Assembly (NCBI GenBank): GCA_046294815.1
Contig: JBKBOJ010000020.1
Location: 1 to 43,548, forward strand
Source of the DNA: Pelomonas sp046294815
GTDB lineage: Bacteria > Pseudomonadota > Gammaproteobacteria > Burkholderiales > Burkholderiaceae_C
Length of the DNA: 43,548 nucleotides
Direction: 5' to 3'
In this document: positions 14,382 through 22,563 of the stretch, in pieces
How the letters are laid out: the number at the start of each line of letters is the position of its first letter
How positions within the stretch are numbered: the first letter of the stretch is position 1
Translations under genes and position numbers: made by a program
Notes under the pieces: generated by a model
What the model saw: only the letters and a program-made list of their open reading frames with translations
What the model was told of the DNA's origin: nothing
Database searches by the model: none

Positions 14382-16754
14382 GTGCCGCGCTCGTCGTCCA
14401 TCCCCCGCCCCCTTCTGCTACCCGCCCTGCTCGCCCTGGCCTTCGGAGCCTGCGGCCCGCTGCTGGCGCAGACGGCGCCGTCCGATGAGGACCTGGCGCT
14501 CAAGAGCAGCCGCCGGCTGGCGATGCCCACGCGCACCAGCGGCAAGGCGGCGCTGGCCATCAGTGCGACCAAGATCACCGCGCAGACCGAACAGCGCGCC
14601 GAGGCCGAGGGCGCGGTGGAGCTGCGCTATGGCGAGGTGCTGCTGAACGCCGACAAGCTGAGCTACGGCGTCGTGGACGACTTCGCACGGGCCGAGGGCA
14701 ATGTGCGCATCAAGCACAACGGCAACATCTTCACCGGCCCGCTGCTGCAGCTCTACGTCAGCCGCTTCGAGGGCGAGTTCCTGACGCCCAGCTTCTTCCT
14801 TGCGGCCACCGGTGGCGCCGGCAAGGCGCAGGTCGTGCGCTTCCACGACAGCGAGCACCTCAGTGCGACGGCCGCCCGCTACAGCAGCTGCCCGGCGCTG
14901 GACGAGCAGGAGCCGGCCTGGCAGATCTCGGCCAAGGAGCTGCGCCTGGACCTGGCCGGCAACGAGGGCCAGGCCGAGGCGGCGGTGCTGCGCTTCCTGG
15001 GCGTGCCGCTGCTGGCCGCGCCCGCCCTGAGCTTTCCGCTCAGCTCGGCGCGCAAGTCGGGCTGGCTGCCACCCAATATTTTCCTGGACAACCGCAGCGG
15101 CTTCGAGTTCGGCGTGCCCTATTACTGGAACATCGCGCCGCAGCGCGATGCGACGGTCACGCCCTTCGTCATGACCAAGCGCGGTGTGGGTGTGGACAGC
15201 GAGTTCCGCTACCTGGAGCCGGGCCATGCCGGACGCATCAATCTGGACCTGCTGCCGGGCGACCGCGTGTTTGGCCGTTCGCGCTGGGGCCTGAAGCTGC
15301 ACGGCGACGGCAAGCTGGGCGACTGGCGCTACCGGATCGACAGCGAGCGCGTGTCCGATGACGATTACTGGAAGGACTTGTCGCGCCGCGTCGAGAGCCA
15401 GACGCCGCGGCTGCTGGCCGGCGACTTCAGCTTGCAGCGCCAGCGCGAGCTGTCCTGGGGCGTCATCGACACCTATGCGCGCGTGCAGCGCTGGCAGACG
15501 CTGCAGGGCGCGGACGTGCTGGCCCGGTTCGACTCGCCCTACCAGCGCAGCCCGCAGGTGGGCGTGCGCGTGACGACGGCGGCCGACGAGGCGGTGCTGG
15601 ACAGCTTCCGCCCCTGGGGCCGCAAGGCGCGGCTGGAGGGCGGGCTGGAGCTGGAATACAACCAGTTCACGCTGCCGGGCTCGGCGCTGCCGGGCCAGGC
15701 CCGCGGCGGCGCGCGCGTGCATGCGCTGGGCCATGTGTCGGCACCGTTGGGCGGCGAGGCCTGGTGGTTCATTCCGCGGCTGTCCGTCAATGCCGCCGCC
15801 TACGCGCTGGAGCGTCCGCTGGACGACGGCCGGCGCCGGCTCAGCCGCGTCATTCCGACGCTGAGCGTGGACCATGGCTGGGTGTTCGAGCGCGACACCA
15901 AGCTGTTCGGCCGGCCCATGCGCCAGAGCCTGGAGCCGCGCGTGCTTTACGTGAACACGCCGCTGCGCGAGCAGAGCCACCTGCCGCTGTTCGACGCTGC
16001 GCCCAAGGACTTCAATTTCGACTCCATCTACACCGACAACCAGTTCTCGGGCGTGGACCGGGTGTCGGACCTGCACGCCATCAGCGTCGGTGCGACCAGC
16101 CGCTGGGTCAGCACGGCACAGGGCGAGGAACTGCTGCGCATCGGCGCAGTGCAGCGCTTCCTGTTGCGCGACCAGCGCATCACGCCCGACGGTCAGCCCG
16201 TCACGCAGCGCTTCTCCGACCTGCTGCTGGCCGCCGCCGCCCACCTGGACGAGCGCTGGTGGGCCGAGAGCACACTGGAGTTCAACCCCGAGACGCGGCG
16301 CTCGGTGCGCTCGGTCGTGCGGGCGCGCTACTCGCCGGGTGCGTTCAAGACCACCAGCGTCGCCTACCGGCTGGCGCGCGGCCAGAGCGAGCAGCTTGAA
16401 TTCGCCTGGCAGTGGCCCATCTATGGTCAGCCAGTCAGCTCGCGCGGCGCGCACAGCAAGAGCTGCAGCGGTGCCTGGTATAGCGCAGGCCGCGTGCAGT
16501 ACTCGCTGCGCGACCGGCGCCTGACGGACTCGGTGGCCGGTTTCGAGTACGACGCCGGCTGCTGGCTGCTGCGCTTCGGCCTGGAGCGGCTGTCCACCGG
16601 CCGGGCCGAGACCAACACCCGCTTCATGCTGCAGCTGGAGCTGGTGGGCCTGAGCCAGCTGGGCTCCAATGCGCTGAAGGTCTTGAAGGACAATGTGCCC
16701 GGTTACCGCAGGCTGAGCTCCGACCGCTCGGCGAGTTCAGACTTCCTACCATGA
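14382..16754 (+). CDS. lptD: LPS-assembly outer-membrane protein LptD
   Basis: LptD is the outer-membrane barrel that, with LptE, inserts lipopolysaccharide into the outer leaflet. The 790-residue protein starts at GTG, has a signal peptide (LLLPALLALAFGACGPLLAQ), then a periplasmic OstA/LptA-like beta-jellyroll at residues about 60-160 (ITAQTEQRAEAEGAVELRYG, NADKLSYG, FARAEGNV). The long barrel domain follows (LPPNIFLDNRSGFEFGVPYY). Cys residues are in YSSCPALDE, SKSCSGAW and DAGCWLL, which could form the interdomain disulfides needed for function. No good ribosome-binding site precedes GTG, and an upstream ATG at 14313 is closed by an immediate stop. The stop overlaps the surA ATG. The partner gene lptE is also in the window, at 28627-29115. 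Confidence 0.94.
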   Translation: MPRSSSIPRPLLLPALLALAFGACGPLLAQTAPSDEDLALKSSRRLAMPTRTSGKAALAISATKITAQTEQRAEAEGAVELRYGEVLLNADKLSYGVVDDFARAEGNVRIKHNGNIFTGPLLQLYVSRFEGEFLTPSFFLAATGGAGKAQVVRFHDSEHLSATAARYSSCPALDEQEPAWQISAKELRLDLAGNEGQAEAAVLRFLGVPLLAAPALSFPLSSARKSGWLPPNIFLDNRSGFEFGVPYYWNIAPQRDATVTPFVMTKRGVGVDSEFRYLEPGHAGRINLDLLPGDRVFGRSRWGLKLHGDGKLGDWRYRIDSERVSDDDYWKDLSRRVESQTPRLLAGDFSLQRQRELSWGVIDTYARVQRWQTLQGADVLARFDSPYQRSPQVGVRVTTAADEAVLDSFRPWGRKARLEGGLELEYNQFTLPGSALPGQARGGARVHALGHVSAPLGGEAWWFIPRLSVNAAAYALERPLDDGRRRLSRVIPTLSVDHGWVFERDTKLFGRPMRQSLEPRVLYVNTPLREQSHLPLFDAAPKDFNFDSIYTDNQFSGVDRVSDLHAISVGATSRWVSTAQGEELLRIGAVQRFLLRDQRITPDGQPVTQRFSDLLLAAAAHLDERWWAESTLEFNPETRRSVRSVVRARYSPGAFKTTSVAYRLARGQSEQLEFAWQWPIYGQPVSSRGAHSKSCSGAWYSAGRVQYSLRDRRLTDSVAGFEYDAGCWLLRFGLERLSTGRAETNTRFMLQLELVGLSQLGSNALKVLKDNVPGYRRLSSDRSASSDFLP

Positions 16755-18061
16755 TGCATCGCCTCGTTCCCTCCTTTCTGACCGTGACGCTGGCCCTGGC
16801 GACATCGATGGCCTCGGCCCAGACGCCCACGCTGCAGCCGGGGGACTACATCGCCGCGGTCGTCAACCAGGACGTCGTCGCCGCCAGCGAGGTCGTCGCG
16901 CGCACCGAGCGGCTGCGTCAGGAGGCCCGCCAGCGCGGCGAGGTCATGCCCGAGACGGCGGGGCTGCGCAAGCAGGCGCTGGAGGCGCTGATCGAGGAGC
17001 GCGTGCTGGTCACCCATGCGCGCGAGAACGGCCAGCGCGTCGACGAGGCCGAGCTGGATCGTGTGGTGGCCAACGTGGCGGCCCAGAACAAGCTGACCAT
17101 GGCCCAGCTGCTGGAGCGGCTCAAGCAGGACGGCATTGACTACAAGAGCTTCCGCGAGAACCTGCGCGACCAGCTGATGACGGAGCGGGTGCGCGAGCGC
17201 GAGGTGCAGGGCCGCATCCGCATCACCGACGCCGAGGTGGACGCATGGCTGGACAAGCGCCGCCAGGCGCTGGAGCAGAGCGGCCAGATCAACCTGGCGC
17301 AGGTGCTGGTCACCGTGCCCGAGGGGGCTGCACCGAGCGTGGTCGCCGAGCGCCGTGCGGTGGCCGAGGCCGCGCTGGCGCGCATCCAGGCCGGCGAGGA
17401 CTTCGCCAAGGTGGCGCGTGAGGTCTCCGAGGACGGCAACAAGGCGCGCGGCGGCGAGATCGGCATGCGCCCGGCCGACCGCCTGCCCGACATCTTCGTG
17501 GCGGCCGTCAAGAACCTGAAGTCCGGCCAGGTCGCGCCTGAACTGCTGCGCTCCGGCGCGGGCTTTCACATCCTCAAGGTGATCGAGCGCCAGGGCGCCG
17601 CGTCGCTGACCCAGAGCGTGCAGACGCGCGCCCGTCACATCCTGCTGCGCCCCTCGGCCCAACTGACTGCCGAGGTCGCCGCGCGCCGGCTGGCCGAGTT
17701 CAAACGGCAGATCGAGTCCGGACAGGCCAAGTTCGAGGAACTGGCCAAGGCCTATTCCGAGGACGGCAGCGCCGAGGCGGGCGGTGACCTGGGTTGGATG
17801 GGCGCCGGTGGCTTTGTGCCCGAGTTCGAGGAGGCGATGAACGCACTGCCCATCGGCGGCATCTCGCAGCCCGTGCTGTCGCGCTTCGGCGTGCACCTGA
17901 TCCAGGTCATGGAGCGCCGCACCGTCGAGGTCGACATGAAGCAACTGCGCGACCAGGCGCGTGCCGCCCTGCGCGAGCAGAAGTACGACGAGGCCTATCA
18001 GGAATGGGTCAAGGACTTGCGCGCCAAGGCCTTCGTTGAAGTCCGCGAATGGCAGGACTGA
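16751..18061 (+). CDS. surA: Periplasmic chaperone / peptidyl-prolyl isomerase SurA
   Basis: This 436-residue protein has a signal peptide ending SMASAQ. The SurA N-terminal chaperone region comes first (YIAAVVNQDVVAASEVV, ALEALIEERVLVTHAR). Two parvulin domains follow: about 175-280 (INLAQVLVTV, FAKVAREVSED, GGEIGMR, GFHILKV) and about 290-390 (RARHILLRPS, FEELAKAYSEDGSAEAGGDL, GWMGAGGFVPEFE). SurA escorts unfolded outer-membrane proteins, including LptD, to the BAM complex. Its ATG overlaps the lptD stop (ATGATG), so client and chaperone are coupled. The gene order lptD-surA-rsmA is common, although pdxA, which often lies between surA and rsmA, is missing here. Confidence 0.95.
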   Translation: MMHRLVPSFLTVTLALATSMASAQTPTLQPGDYIAAVVNQDVVAASEVVARTERLRQEARQRGEVMPETAGLRKQALEALIEERVLVTHARENGQRVDEAELDRVVANVAAQNKLTMAQLLERLKQDGIDYKSFRENLRDQLMTERVREREVQGRIRITDAEVDAWLDKRRQALEQSGQINLAQVLVTVPEGAAPSVVAERRAVAEAALARIQAGEDFAKVAREVSEDGNKARGGEIGMRPADRLPDIFVAAVKNLKSGQVAPELLRSGAGFHILKVIERQGAASLTQSVQTRARHILLRPSAQLTAEVAARRLAEFKRQIESGQAKFEELAKAYSEDGSAEAGGDLGWMGAGGFVPEFEEAMNALPIGGISQPVLSRFGVHLIQVMERRTVEVDMKQLRDQARAALREQKYDEAYQEWVKDLRAKAFVEVREWQD

Positions 18062-18080
18062 GCCGCGCGCTGGGGTGGGC

Positions 18081-18863
18081 ATGAAGCCCCACATCCCGCG
18101 AAAGCGCTTCGGTCAGCATTTCCTGACCGACACAGCGCTGATCGACGCCATCGTCGACCTCATCGACCCGCAGGACGGCCAGACGCTGGTGGAGATCGGG
18201 CCCGGCCTGGGTGCGATGACGCTGCCGCTGCTGGCGCGTATTCCCAAGGGTTCCGTGCCGCTGACCGTCATCGAGCTGGACCGCGACCTGGCCGCGCGGC
18301 TGCGCAAGCGCGACGACGTCGAGGTCATCGAGTCGGACGTGCTGAAGGTCGACTTCCGCGCGCTCAGCGTCGCCAAGGGCGCCAGGCTGCGGGTGGTGGG
18401 CAATCTGCCCTACAACATCTCCACGCCCATCCTGTTCCATCTGCTGGACGCGGTCGACGTCGTCGTCGATCAGCACTTCATGCTGCAGAAGGAAGTCGTG
18501 GACCGCATGGCCGCGGCACCGGGCAGCAAGGACTACGGGCGCCTGTCCGTCATGCTGCAGTGGCGCTATGACATCGAGTCGGTGCTGGACGTACCGCCCG
18601 AGGCCTTCGACCCGCCGCCGCGCGTGGACTCGGCCATCGTGCGCATGCTGCCGCTCAAGACCGCGCCGGCGCTGGATGCGGAGCTGCTGGGCGAACTGGT
18701 GGCCAGCGCCTTCTCGCAACGCCGCAAGCTGCTGCGCCACAGCCTGGGCCGCTGGCTGACCGAGCGCGGCTACACGGGTCGCTTCGACCTGCAGCGCCGG
18801 GCCGAGGAAGTGCCGGTTGACGAGTTCGTCGCGCTCGCGCTGGAAATAAAAACGGGACCCTGA
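18081..18863 (+). CDS. rsmA: 16S rRNA dimethyladenosine transferase
   Basis: RsmA (KsgA) dimethylates two adjacent adenines near the 3-prime end of 16S rRNA during 30S maturation, using SAM. The 260-residue protein opens with RKRFGQHFLTD and has the SAM loop LVEIGPGLGAMTLPLL, ELDRDLAARL, the catalytic motif NLPYNIS near residue 112, and a C-terminal FSQRRKLLRHSL typical of the family. It starts 19 bp after surA, preceded by TGGGGTGGG as a modest ribosome-binding site. The last codons form the left arm of a terminator hairpin, so the operon ends here. Confidence 0.96.
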   Translation: MKPHIPRKRFGQHFLTDTALIDAIVDLIDPQDGQTLVEIGPGLGAMTLPLLARIPKGSVPLTVIELDRDLAARLRKRDDVEVIESDVLKVDFRALSVAKGARLRVVGNLPYNISTPILFHLLDAVDVVVDQHFMLQKEVVDRMAAAPGSKDYGRLSVMLQWRYDIESVLDVPPEAFDPPPRVDSAIVRMLPLKTAPALDAELLGELVASAFSQRRKLLRHSLGRWLTERGYTGRFDLQRRAEEVPVDEFVALALEIKTGP

Positions 18864-18872
18864 GGTCCCGTT
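18851..18872. terminator. Bidirectional terminator at the end of rsmA
   Basis: AACGGGACC (18851-18859) and GGTCCCGTT (18864-18872) form a perfect 9-bp stem with a CTGA loop. On the plus strand it is followed by TTCTT. On the minus strand the left flank reads TTTTTATTT, a better U-tract, so it should also end transcripts coming leftward from the barnase/barstar region. Confidence 0.75.
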
Positions 18873-18890
18873 CTTCGATGCGCCGACGCC

Positions 18891-19007
18891 TCAAGCGGCG
18901 TTGAGCCACATCGAGGTATCGAAGGCGCTGCACATCATCGGCATGTTCATGCCGAAATTGGGGTTGCCAATCGTCGACTTTGTGCTCTTGGCAGGCTTTT
19001 CAACCAC
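18891..19007 (-). CDS. Possible small peptide gene downstream of the barstar-like gene
   Basis: An open frame ends 19 bp before the leftward terminator. From a GTG at 19007 (GAGG eight bases upstream) it gives a peptide of about 38 residues; the frame can be extended to GTG codons at 19019 and 19079. The peptide runs VVEKPAKSTKSTIGNPNFGM and ends with a Met/Trp-rich stretch containing MNMPMMCSAF and SMWLNAA. It is not recognised. The codons are sensible for this genome, and the U-tracted terminator right after its stop suggests a transcript exists, but coding is unproven. Confidence 0.35.
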   Translation of the reverse strand: MVEKPAKSTKSTIGNPNFGMNMPMMCSAFDTSMWLNAA

Positions 19008-19019
19008 CGGGGCCACCTC

Positions 19020-19062
19020 AGCAGCCCGCTCCCATGACCCGTTTTCTTGGGAGCGGGCTACT
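19020..19062 (-). terminator. Long hairpin after the barstar-like gene
   Basis: A 15-bp arm (19020-19034) pairs with 19048-19062 with one G-T wobble, around a 13-base loop. It overlaps the barstar stop codon (19058-19060). It has no U-tract on the minus strand, so it may act as a 3-prime stabiliser or a weak terminator between the inhibitor gene and the small downstream frame. Confidence 0.5.
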
Positions 19063-19453
19063 GAAAAGAATAGAAACACCGGAATGGCACCTTGCGGTCG
19101 GCCCAGTAGTCGGCGGTGTCGCGGAAGACATCCAGCAATTGCTCACGCGCCTCGCGGTCGAAGCGCGCGTTGTCGGGCAACTGCTCCAGCACCACCACGA
19201 AGCCGGGCTGCTTGCCCGCCTTGTGGACGAGGTCGGTCATGCAGTCATGCAGGGCGTCCAGGTTTTTGCCGAAATGCGCCGGAAACAGGAATGCCTGGGC
19301 GATCCCTTCCAGGACCTCCTGCTTGGACTGCGCCTGCGACAGGTTCGCGTACAGAAAATGCTGGCCCGCCTCTTGAGCGGCCTGCATCAAGTCCTCGACT
19401 CGGTAGGCCCTTATGGCCTGCACGATATTGGGACGGACGGTCTGCAAAAGCAT
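19058..19453 (-). CDS. Barstar-family RNase inhibitor
   Basis: This 131-residue cytoplasmic protein has no signal peptide. FLFPAHFGKNLDALHDCMTDL at residues about 56-76 is the hallmark of the barstar (PF01337) fold, the helix and loop that plug the active site of barnase-like RNases. GKQPGFVVVLEQLP and the C-terminal strand follow. A strong ribosome-binding site (AAAGGAGG) precedes the ATG at 19453. It lies 56 bp downstream of a secreted barnase-like RNase gene in the same direction, so the pair forms a nuclease/immunity module that protects the producer while the enzyme is still in the cytoplasm. Confidence 0.9.
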   Translation of the reverse strand: MLLQTVRPNIVQAIRAYRVEDLMQAAQEAGQHFLYANLSQAQSKQEVLEGIAQAFLFPAHFGKNLDALHDCMTDLVHKAGKQPGFVVVLEQLPDNARFDREAREQLLDVFRDTADYWADRKVPFRCFYSFQ

Positions 19454-19509
19454 GGTCGCGTTCCTCCTTTCAAGTCACAAAACTGCCAAAACTCGCGTGT
19501 GCCCGACGT

Positions 19510-19944
19510 TCACCGCGCCGCTTGGGCGCGGACGCGCTTGAAGCTGGCATAGTGATCGTCGGTGTAGTAACAGACCTCGGGCGTGGTGGGCGGCACGCCA
19601 CCGCAGATGAGGCGGCGGGCGCCGCGGTCGCGCGCGCCAGGAGTGTTGACCGTGTACTCGCGATAAAAGCCGCGAGCCTTGCGGGGAAGCAGGCGCTCGC
19701 GATTGCCGAACACCGTGCCGTCCTTGGCGTAGGGAAAGGGGCCCCCGGCAAGGACGAGCCGGTGCGTTTCCTGCGCCTGGATGGGCAACTCGCTGAGCGA
19801 AATCTCGGGCAGAGCGAGCGTTGCGGTGGAGGGCTTTTCGCCGAACGCTTCCTTGGCTTGCGCGCCGCCGGCCAGGCCGGTCAGCAGCAGGGCGGTGGCG
19901 ACCGCCGAGGCGCCATTGCGCGCCAGCCACGAGAGCAAAAACAC
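19510..19944 (-). CDS. Secreted barnase-like guanyl-preferring ribonuclease
   Basis: This 144-residue protein has an N-terminal signal peptide (residues about 1-30, ending GGAQA) and a microbial RNase N1/T1/barnase domain: LVLAGGPFPYAKDGTVFGNRERLLP, FYREYTVNTPGARDRGARRL and YYTDDHYASF. The predicted catalytic residues are Glu96, an Arg in DRGARR (107-111) and His131. Cys114 and Cys125 could form a disulfide, consistent with export. It starts at GTG with a weak ribosome-binding site; no ATG is available in frame. A promoter candidate lies just upstream. The barstar-like gene follows. It may serve phosphate or nucleotide scavenging or competition. Confidence 0.92.
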   Translation of the reverse strand: MFLLSWLARNGASAVATALLLTGLAGGAQAKEAFGEKPSTATLALPEISLSELPIQAQETHRLVLAGGPFPYAKDGTVFGNRERLLPRKARGFYREYTVNTPGARDRGARRLICGGVPPTTPEVCYYTDDHYASFKRVRAQAAR

Positions 19945-19970
19945 GGGTTTACCCTGTTCTGAAAACCAAC

Positions 19971-19999
19971 ATGGTACAGAAGGGGCCCCGAAAGCTCAA
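19971..19999 (-). promoter_or_regulatory. Candidate promoter of the barnase-like gene
   Basis: Read on the minus strand: TTGAGC (-35), a 17-bp spacer and TACCAT (-10), ending about 26 bp before the GTG start. The spacing is ideal and the hexamers match at 4 of 6 positions each. Confidence 0.45.
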
Positions 20000-20034
20000 G
20001 CCGCTCCCCGGTGGGGAAGCGGTGTAACGGGCCA

Positions 20035-20052
20035 TGTGAGCTTGCGCTCACA
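20035..20052. promoter_or_regulatory. lac-operator-like inverted repeat upstream of the RNase gene
   Basis: TGTGAGC-TTGC-GCTCACA is a perfect 7-bp inverted repeat with a 4-base centre, about 36 bp upstream of the candidate RNase promoter -35. It resembles LacI-family operators (TGTGAGCGCTCACA type). It could also simply be a hairpin at the end of the maeB transcript. No LacI-family gene is in the window. Confidence 0.35.
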
Positions 20053-20138
20053 ACGCGGTAAGTATTTGATTTTGTTGACGCTACGCAGGCCTGCTAGCGC
20101 GGCTGGCGGGCATGAAAACTTCTGTCAATTGGGGGAGT

Positions 20139-20165
20139 CAGGGCGCTGCCAGCGGGCAGGCCCTG
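20139..20165 (-). terminator. Hairpin downstream of maeB
   Basis: CAGGGC-g-CTGCC pairs with GGCAG-GCCCTG around AGCG: 11 pairs with one bulged base, starting four bases after the maeB stop. There is no U-tract on the minus strand, so termination is uncertain, but the position is right. Confidence 0.45.
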
Positions 20166-20169
20166 GCCG

Positions 20170-22467
20170 TCAATTGCGCGCGGCGTTGGCGTCGGCGACC
20201 GTCAGTGCCGTCATGTTGACGATGCGGCGCACGGTGGCCGACGGCGTCAGGATGTGCACCGGCTTGGCCGCGCCCAGCAGCACCGGGCCGATCGCGATGC
20301 CGCCGCCGGCGGCCGTCTTCAGCAGGTTGTAGGAGATGTTGGCGGCGTCAATATTGGGCAGCACCAGCAGGTTGGCCTCGCCGGTCAGCGGGCTGTGCGG
20401 CATCAGCTGGCGGCGGTAGCTGGCGTCCAGCGCGGTGTCGCCGTGCATCTCGCCGTCGACCTCCAGCCAGGGGGCCATCTGCTGGAGCAGCGCCAGCGTG
20501 TCGCGCATCTTCACGGCCGACGGCTGGTTGCTGGTGCCGAAGTTGCTGTGCGACAGCAAGGCCGCCTTGGGCACCAGGCCGAAACGGCACATCTCCTGCG
20601 CGGCCAGGATGGTGATCTCGGCCAGTTGCTCGGCGGTGGGGTCGTAGTTGACGTGGGTGTCGACCAGCATGACCTGGCGGCCCGGCAGGATGAGGCCGTT
20701 CATGCAGGCATAGGTCTTCACGCCGGCACGCCGGCCGATGACCTGGTCGATGTACTGCAGGTGGGTGGCGGTGGTGCCCCAGGTGCCGCACAGCATGCCG
20801 TCGACCTCGCCCTTGTGCAGCAGCATGGCGCTGATCAGCGTCAGGCGGCGGCGCATCTCGATCTTGGCGAGCTGCTGGGTGACGCCCTTGCGTTCGGTCA
20901 TGCGCAGATAGGTCTGCCAGTAGTCGCGATAGCGGTCGTCGTGCTCGACGTTGACGACGTCGTAGTCGCGGCCCTGCTGCAGCCGCAGGCCGAAGCGCTC
21001 GCAGCGCTCGGCGATCACGGCTGGGCGGCCCACCAGCGTGGGGCGGGCCAGACCCTCGTCGACGACCACCTGCGCCGCGCGCAGCACGCGTTCTTCCTCA
21101 CCCTCGGCGTAGGCGACGCGCTTGTTGGGCGCGCGCTTTGCGGCGGAGAAGATGGGCTTCATCGTGTTGCCCGAGGCGTAGACGAAGCTCTGCAGCTTCT
21201 CCCGGTAGGCGTCCCAGTCGGTGATGGGGCGGGTGGCGACGCCCGAATCCATCGCGGCCTTGGCGACTGCCGGGGCGATGCGCATCATCAGCCGCGGGTC
21301 GAACGGCTTGGGAATCAGGTATTCGGGCCCGAAGCTCAGCGTCGCGCCGACGTAAGCCGCGGCCACCACCTCGCTCTGTTCGGCCTGGGCCAGCTCCGCG
21401 ATGGCGTGGACGGCGGCGATCTCCATCTCGACGTTGATGGTCGTGGCCCCCGAGTCCAGCGCGCCGCGGAAGATGTAGGGGAAGCACAGGACGTTGTTGA
21501 CCTGGTTGGGATAGTCCGTGCGACCGGTGGCCATGATGGCGTCGCTGCGCACGGCCTGCACCTCTTCCGGCAGGATCTCGGGCGTGGGGTTGGCCAGCGC
21601 GAAGATCAGCGGCTTGTCGGCCATGGTGGCCACCATGTCGGCCTTCAGCACGCCGCCGGCGGACAGGCCCAGGAACACGTCGGCACCCTGGATGACCTCG
21701 CGCAGCGAGCGGGCGGCGGTCTTCTGCGCGAATTGGGCCTTGTCCGGGTCCATCAGCTCGGTGCGGCCTTCGTAGACGACGCCGGCCAGGTCGGTCACGA
21801 AGATGTTCTCGCGCGGCAGGCCCAGCTTGACCAGCAGGTTCAGGCAGGCGAGCGCTGCTGCACCGGCGCCCGAGGTGACCAGCTTGACGGTCTTGATGTC
21901 CTTGCCGACCACTTTCAGGCCGTTCAGGAAGGCCGCGCCGACAACGATGGCCGTGCCGTGCTGGTCGTCATGGAAGACCGGGATCTTCATGCGCTCGCGC
22001 AGCTTGCGCTCGACGTAGAAGCAGTCGGGCGCCTTGATGTCTTCGAGGTTGATGCCGCCGAAGGTGGGTTCCAGTGCGGCGATCACGTCCACCAGCTTGT
22101 CCAGGTCGTTCTCGGCCACTTCGAGGTCGAAGACGTCGATGCCGGCGAACTTCTTGAACAGCACGCCCTTGCCTTCCATGACCGGCTTGGAGGCCAGCGG
22201 CCCGATGTTGCCCAGGCCCAGCACGGCCGTTCCGTTGGACACCACGGCCACCAGGTTGCCGCGCGAGGTGTAGCGGAAGGCGTTGGCCGGGTCGGCCACG
22301 ATCTCTTCGCAGGCCGCGGCCACGCCGGGCGAGTAGGCCAGCGCCAAGTCGCGCTGGTTGACCAGGGACTTGGTCGGCGCGATGGCGATCTTGCCGGGCG
22401 TTGGGAACTCGTGGTATTCGAGCGCGGCCTGGCGGAGTTGGGCGCGTTTTTCTTCTGGACTCTTCAT
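20170..22467 (-). CDS. maeB: NADP-dependent malic enzyme with phosphotransacetylase-like domain
   Basis: This 765-residue cytoplasmic enzyme oxidatively decarboxylates malate to pyruvate, producing NADPH. Residues about 1-430 form the malic-enzyme part: YHEFPTPGKIAIAPTK, LAYSPGVAAAC, VSNGTAVLGLGNIGPLASKPV, VFHDDQHGTAIV and the Rossmann segment VTSGAGAAALACL, then ALANPTPEI. From about 440 onward a phosphate acetyltransferase-like domain follows (RVAYAEGEEERVLRAA, MLLHKGEVDGMLCGTWGTT, LLVLPNIDAANISYNLLKT). That domain is normally regulatory (acetyl-CoA) in MaeB. The length is typical. The start at 22467 (MKSPEEKRAQLRQAALEYH) matches the family, although its ribosome-binding site is weak. It is divergent from thiL with 96 bp between. 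Confidence 0.95.
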   Translation of the reverse strand: MKSPEEKRAQLRQAALEYHEFPTPGKIAIAPTKSLVNQRDLALAYSPGVAAACEEIVADPANAFRYTSRGNLVAVVSNGTAVLGLGNIGPLASKPVMEGKGVLFKKFAGIDVFDLEVAENDLDKLVDVIAALEPTFGGINLEDIKAPDCFYVERKLRERMKIPVFHDDQHGTAIVVGAAFLNGLKVVGKDIKTVKLVTSGAGAAALACLNLLVKLGLPRENIFVTDLAGVVYEGRTELMDPDKAQFAQKTAARSLREVIQGADVFLGLSAGGVLKADMVATMADKPLIFALANPTPEILPEEVQAVRSDAIMATGRTDYPNQVNNVLCFPYIFRGALDSGATTINVEMEIAAVHAIAELAQAEQSEVVAAAYVGATLSFGPEYLIPKPFDPRLMMRIAPAVAKAAMDSGVATRPITDWDAYREKLQSFVYASGNTMKPIFSAAKRAPNKRVAYAEGEEERVLRAAQVVVDEGLARPTLVGRPAVIAERCERFGLRLQQGRDYDVVNVEHDDRYRDYWQTYLRMTERKGVTQQLAKIEMRRRLTLISAMLLHKGEVDGMLCGTWGTTATHLQYIDQVIGRRAGVKTYACMNGLILPGRQVMLVDTHVNYDPTAEQLAEITILAAQEMCRFGLVPKAALLSHSNFGTSNQPSAVKMRDTLALLQQMAPWLEVDGEMHGDTALDASYRRQLMPHSPLTGEANLLVLPNIDAANISYNLLKTAAGGGIAIGPVLLGAAKPVHILTPSATVRRIVNMTALTVADANAARN

Positions 22468-22563
22468 GGTTTGGGACAAGCAAGCGCTGGCCGGCGGGGT
22501 GGGAATCATGCCACCGCGGCGCGCCCGGGGCGCTGTGGCTGTCCACACGGAGACAATGTCTGC

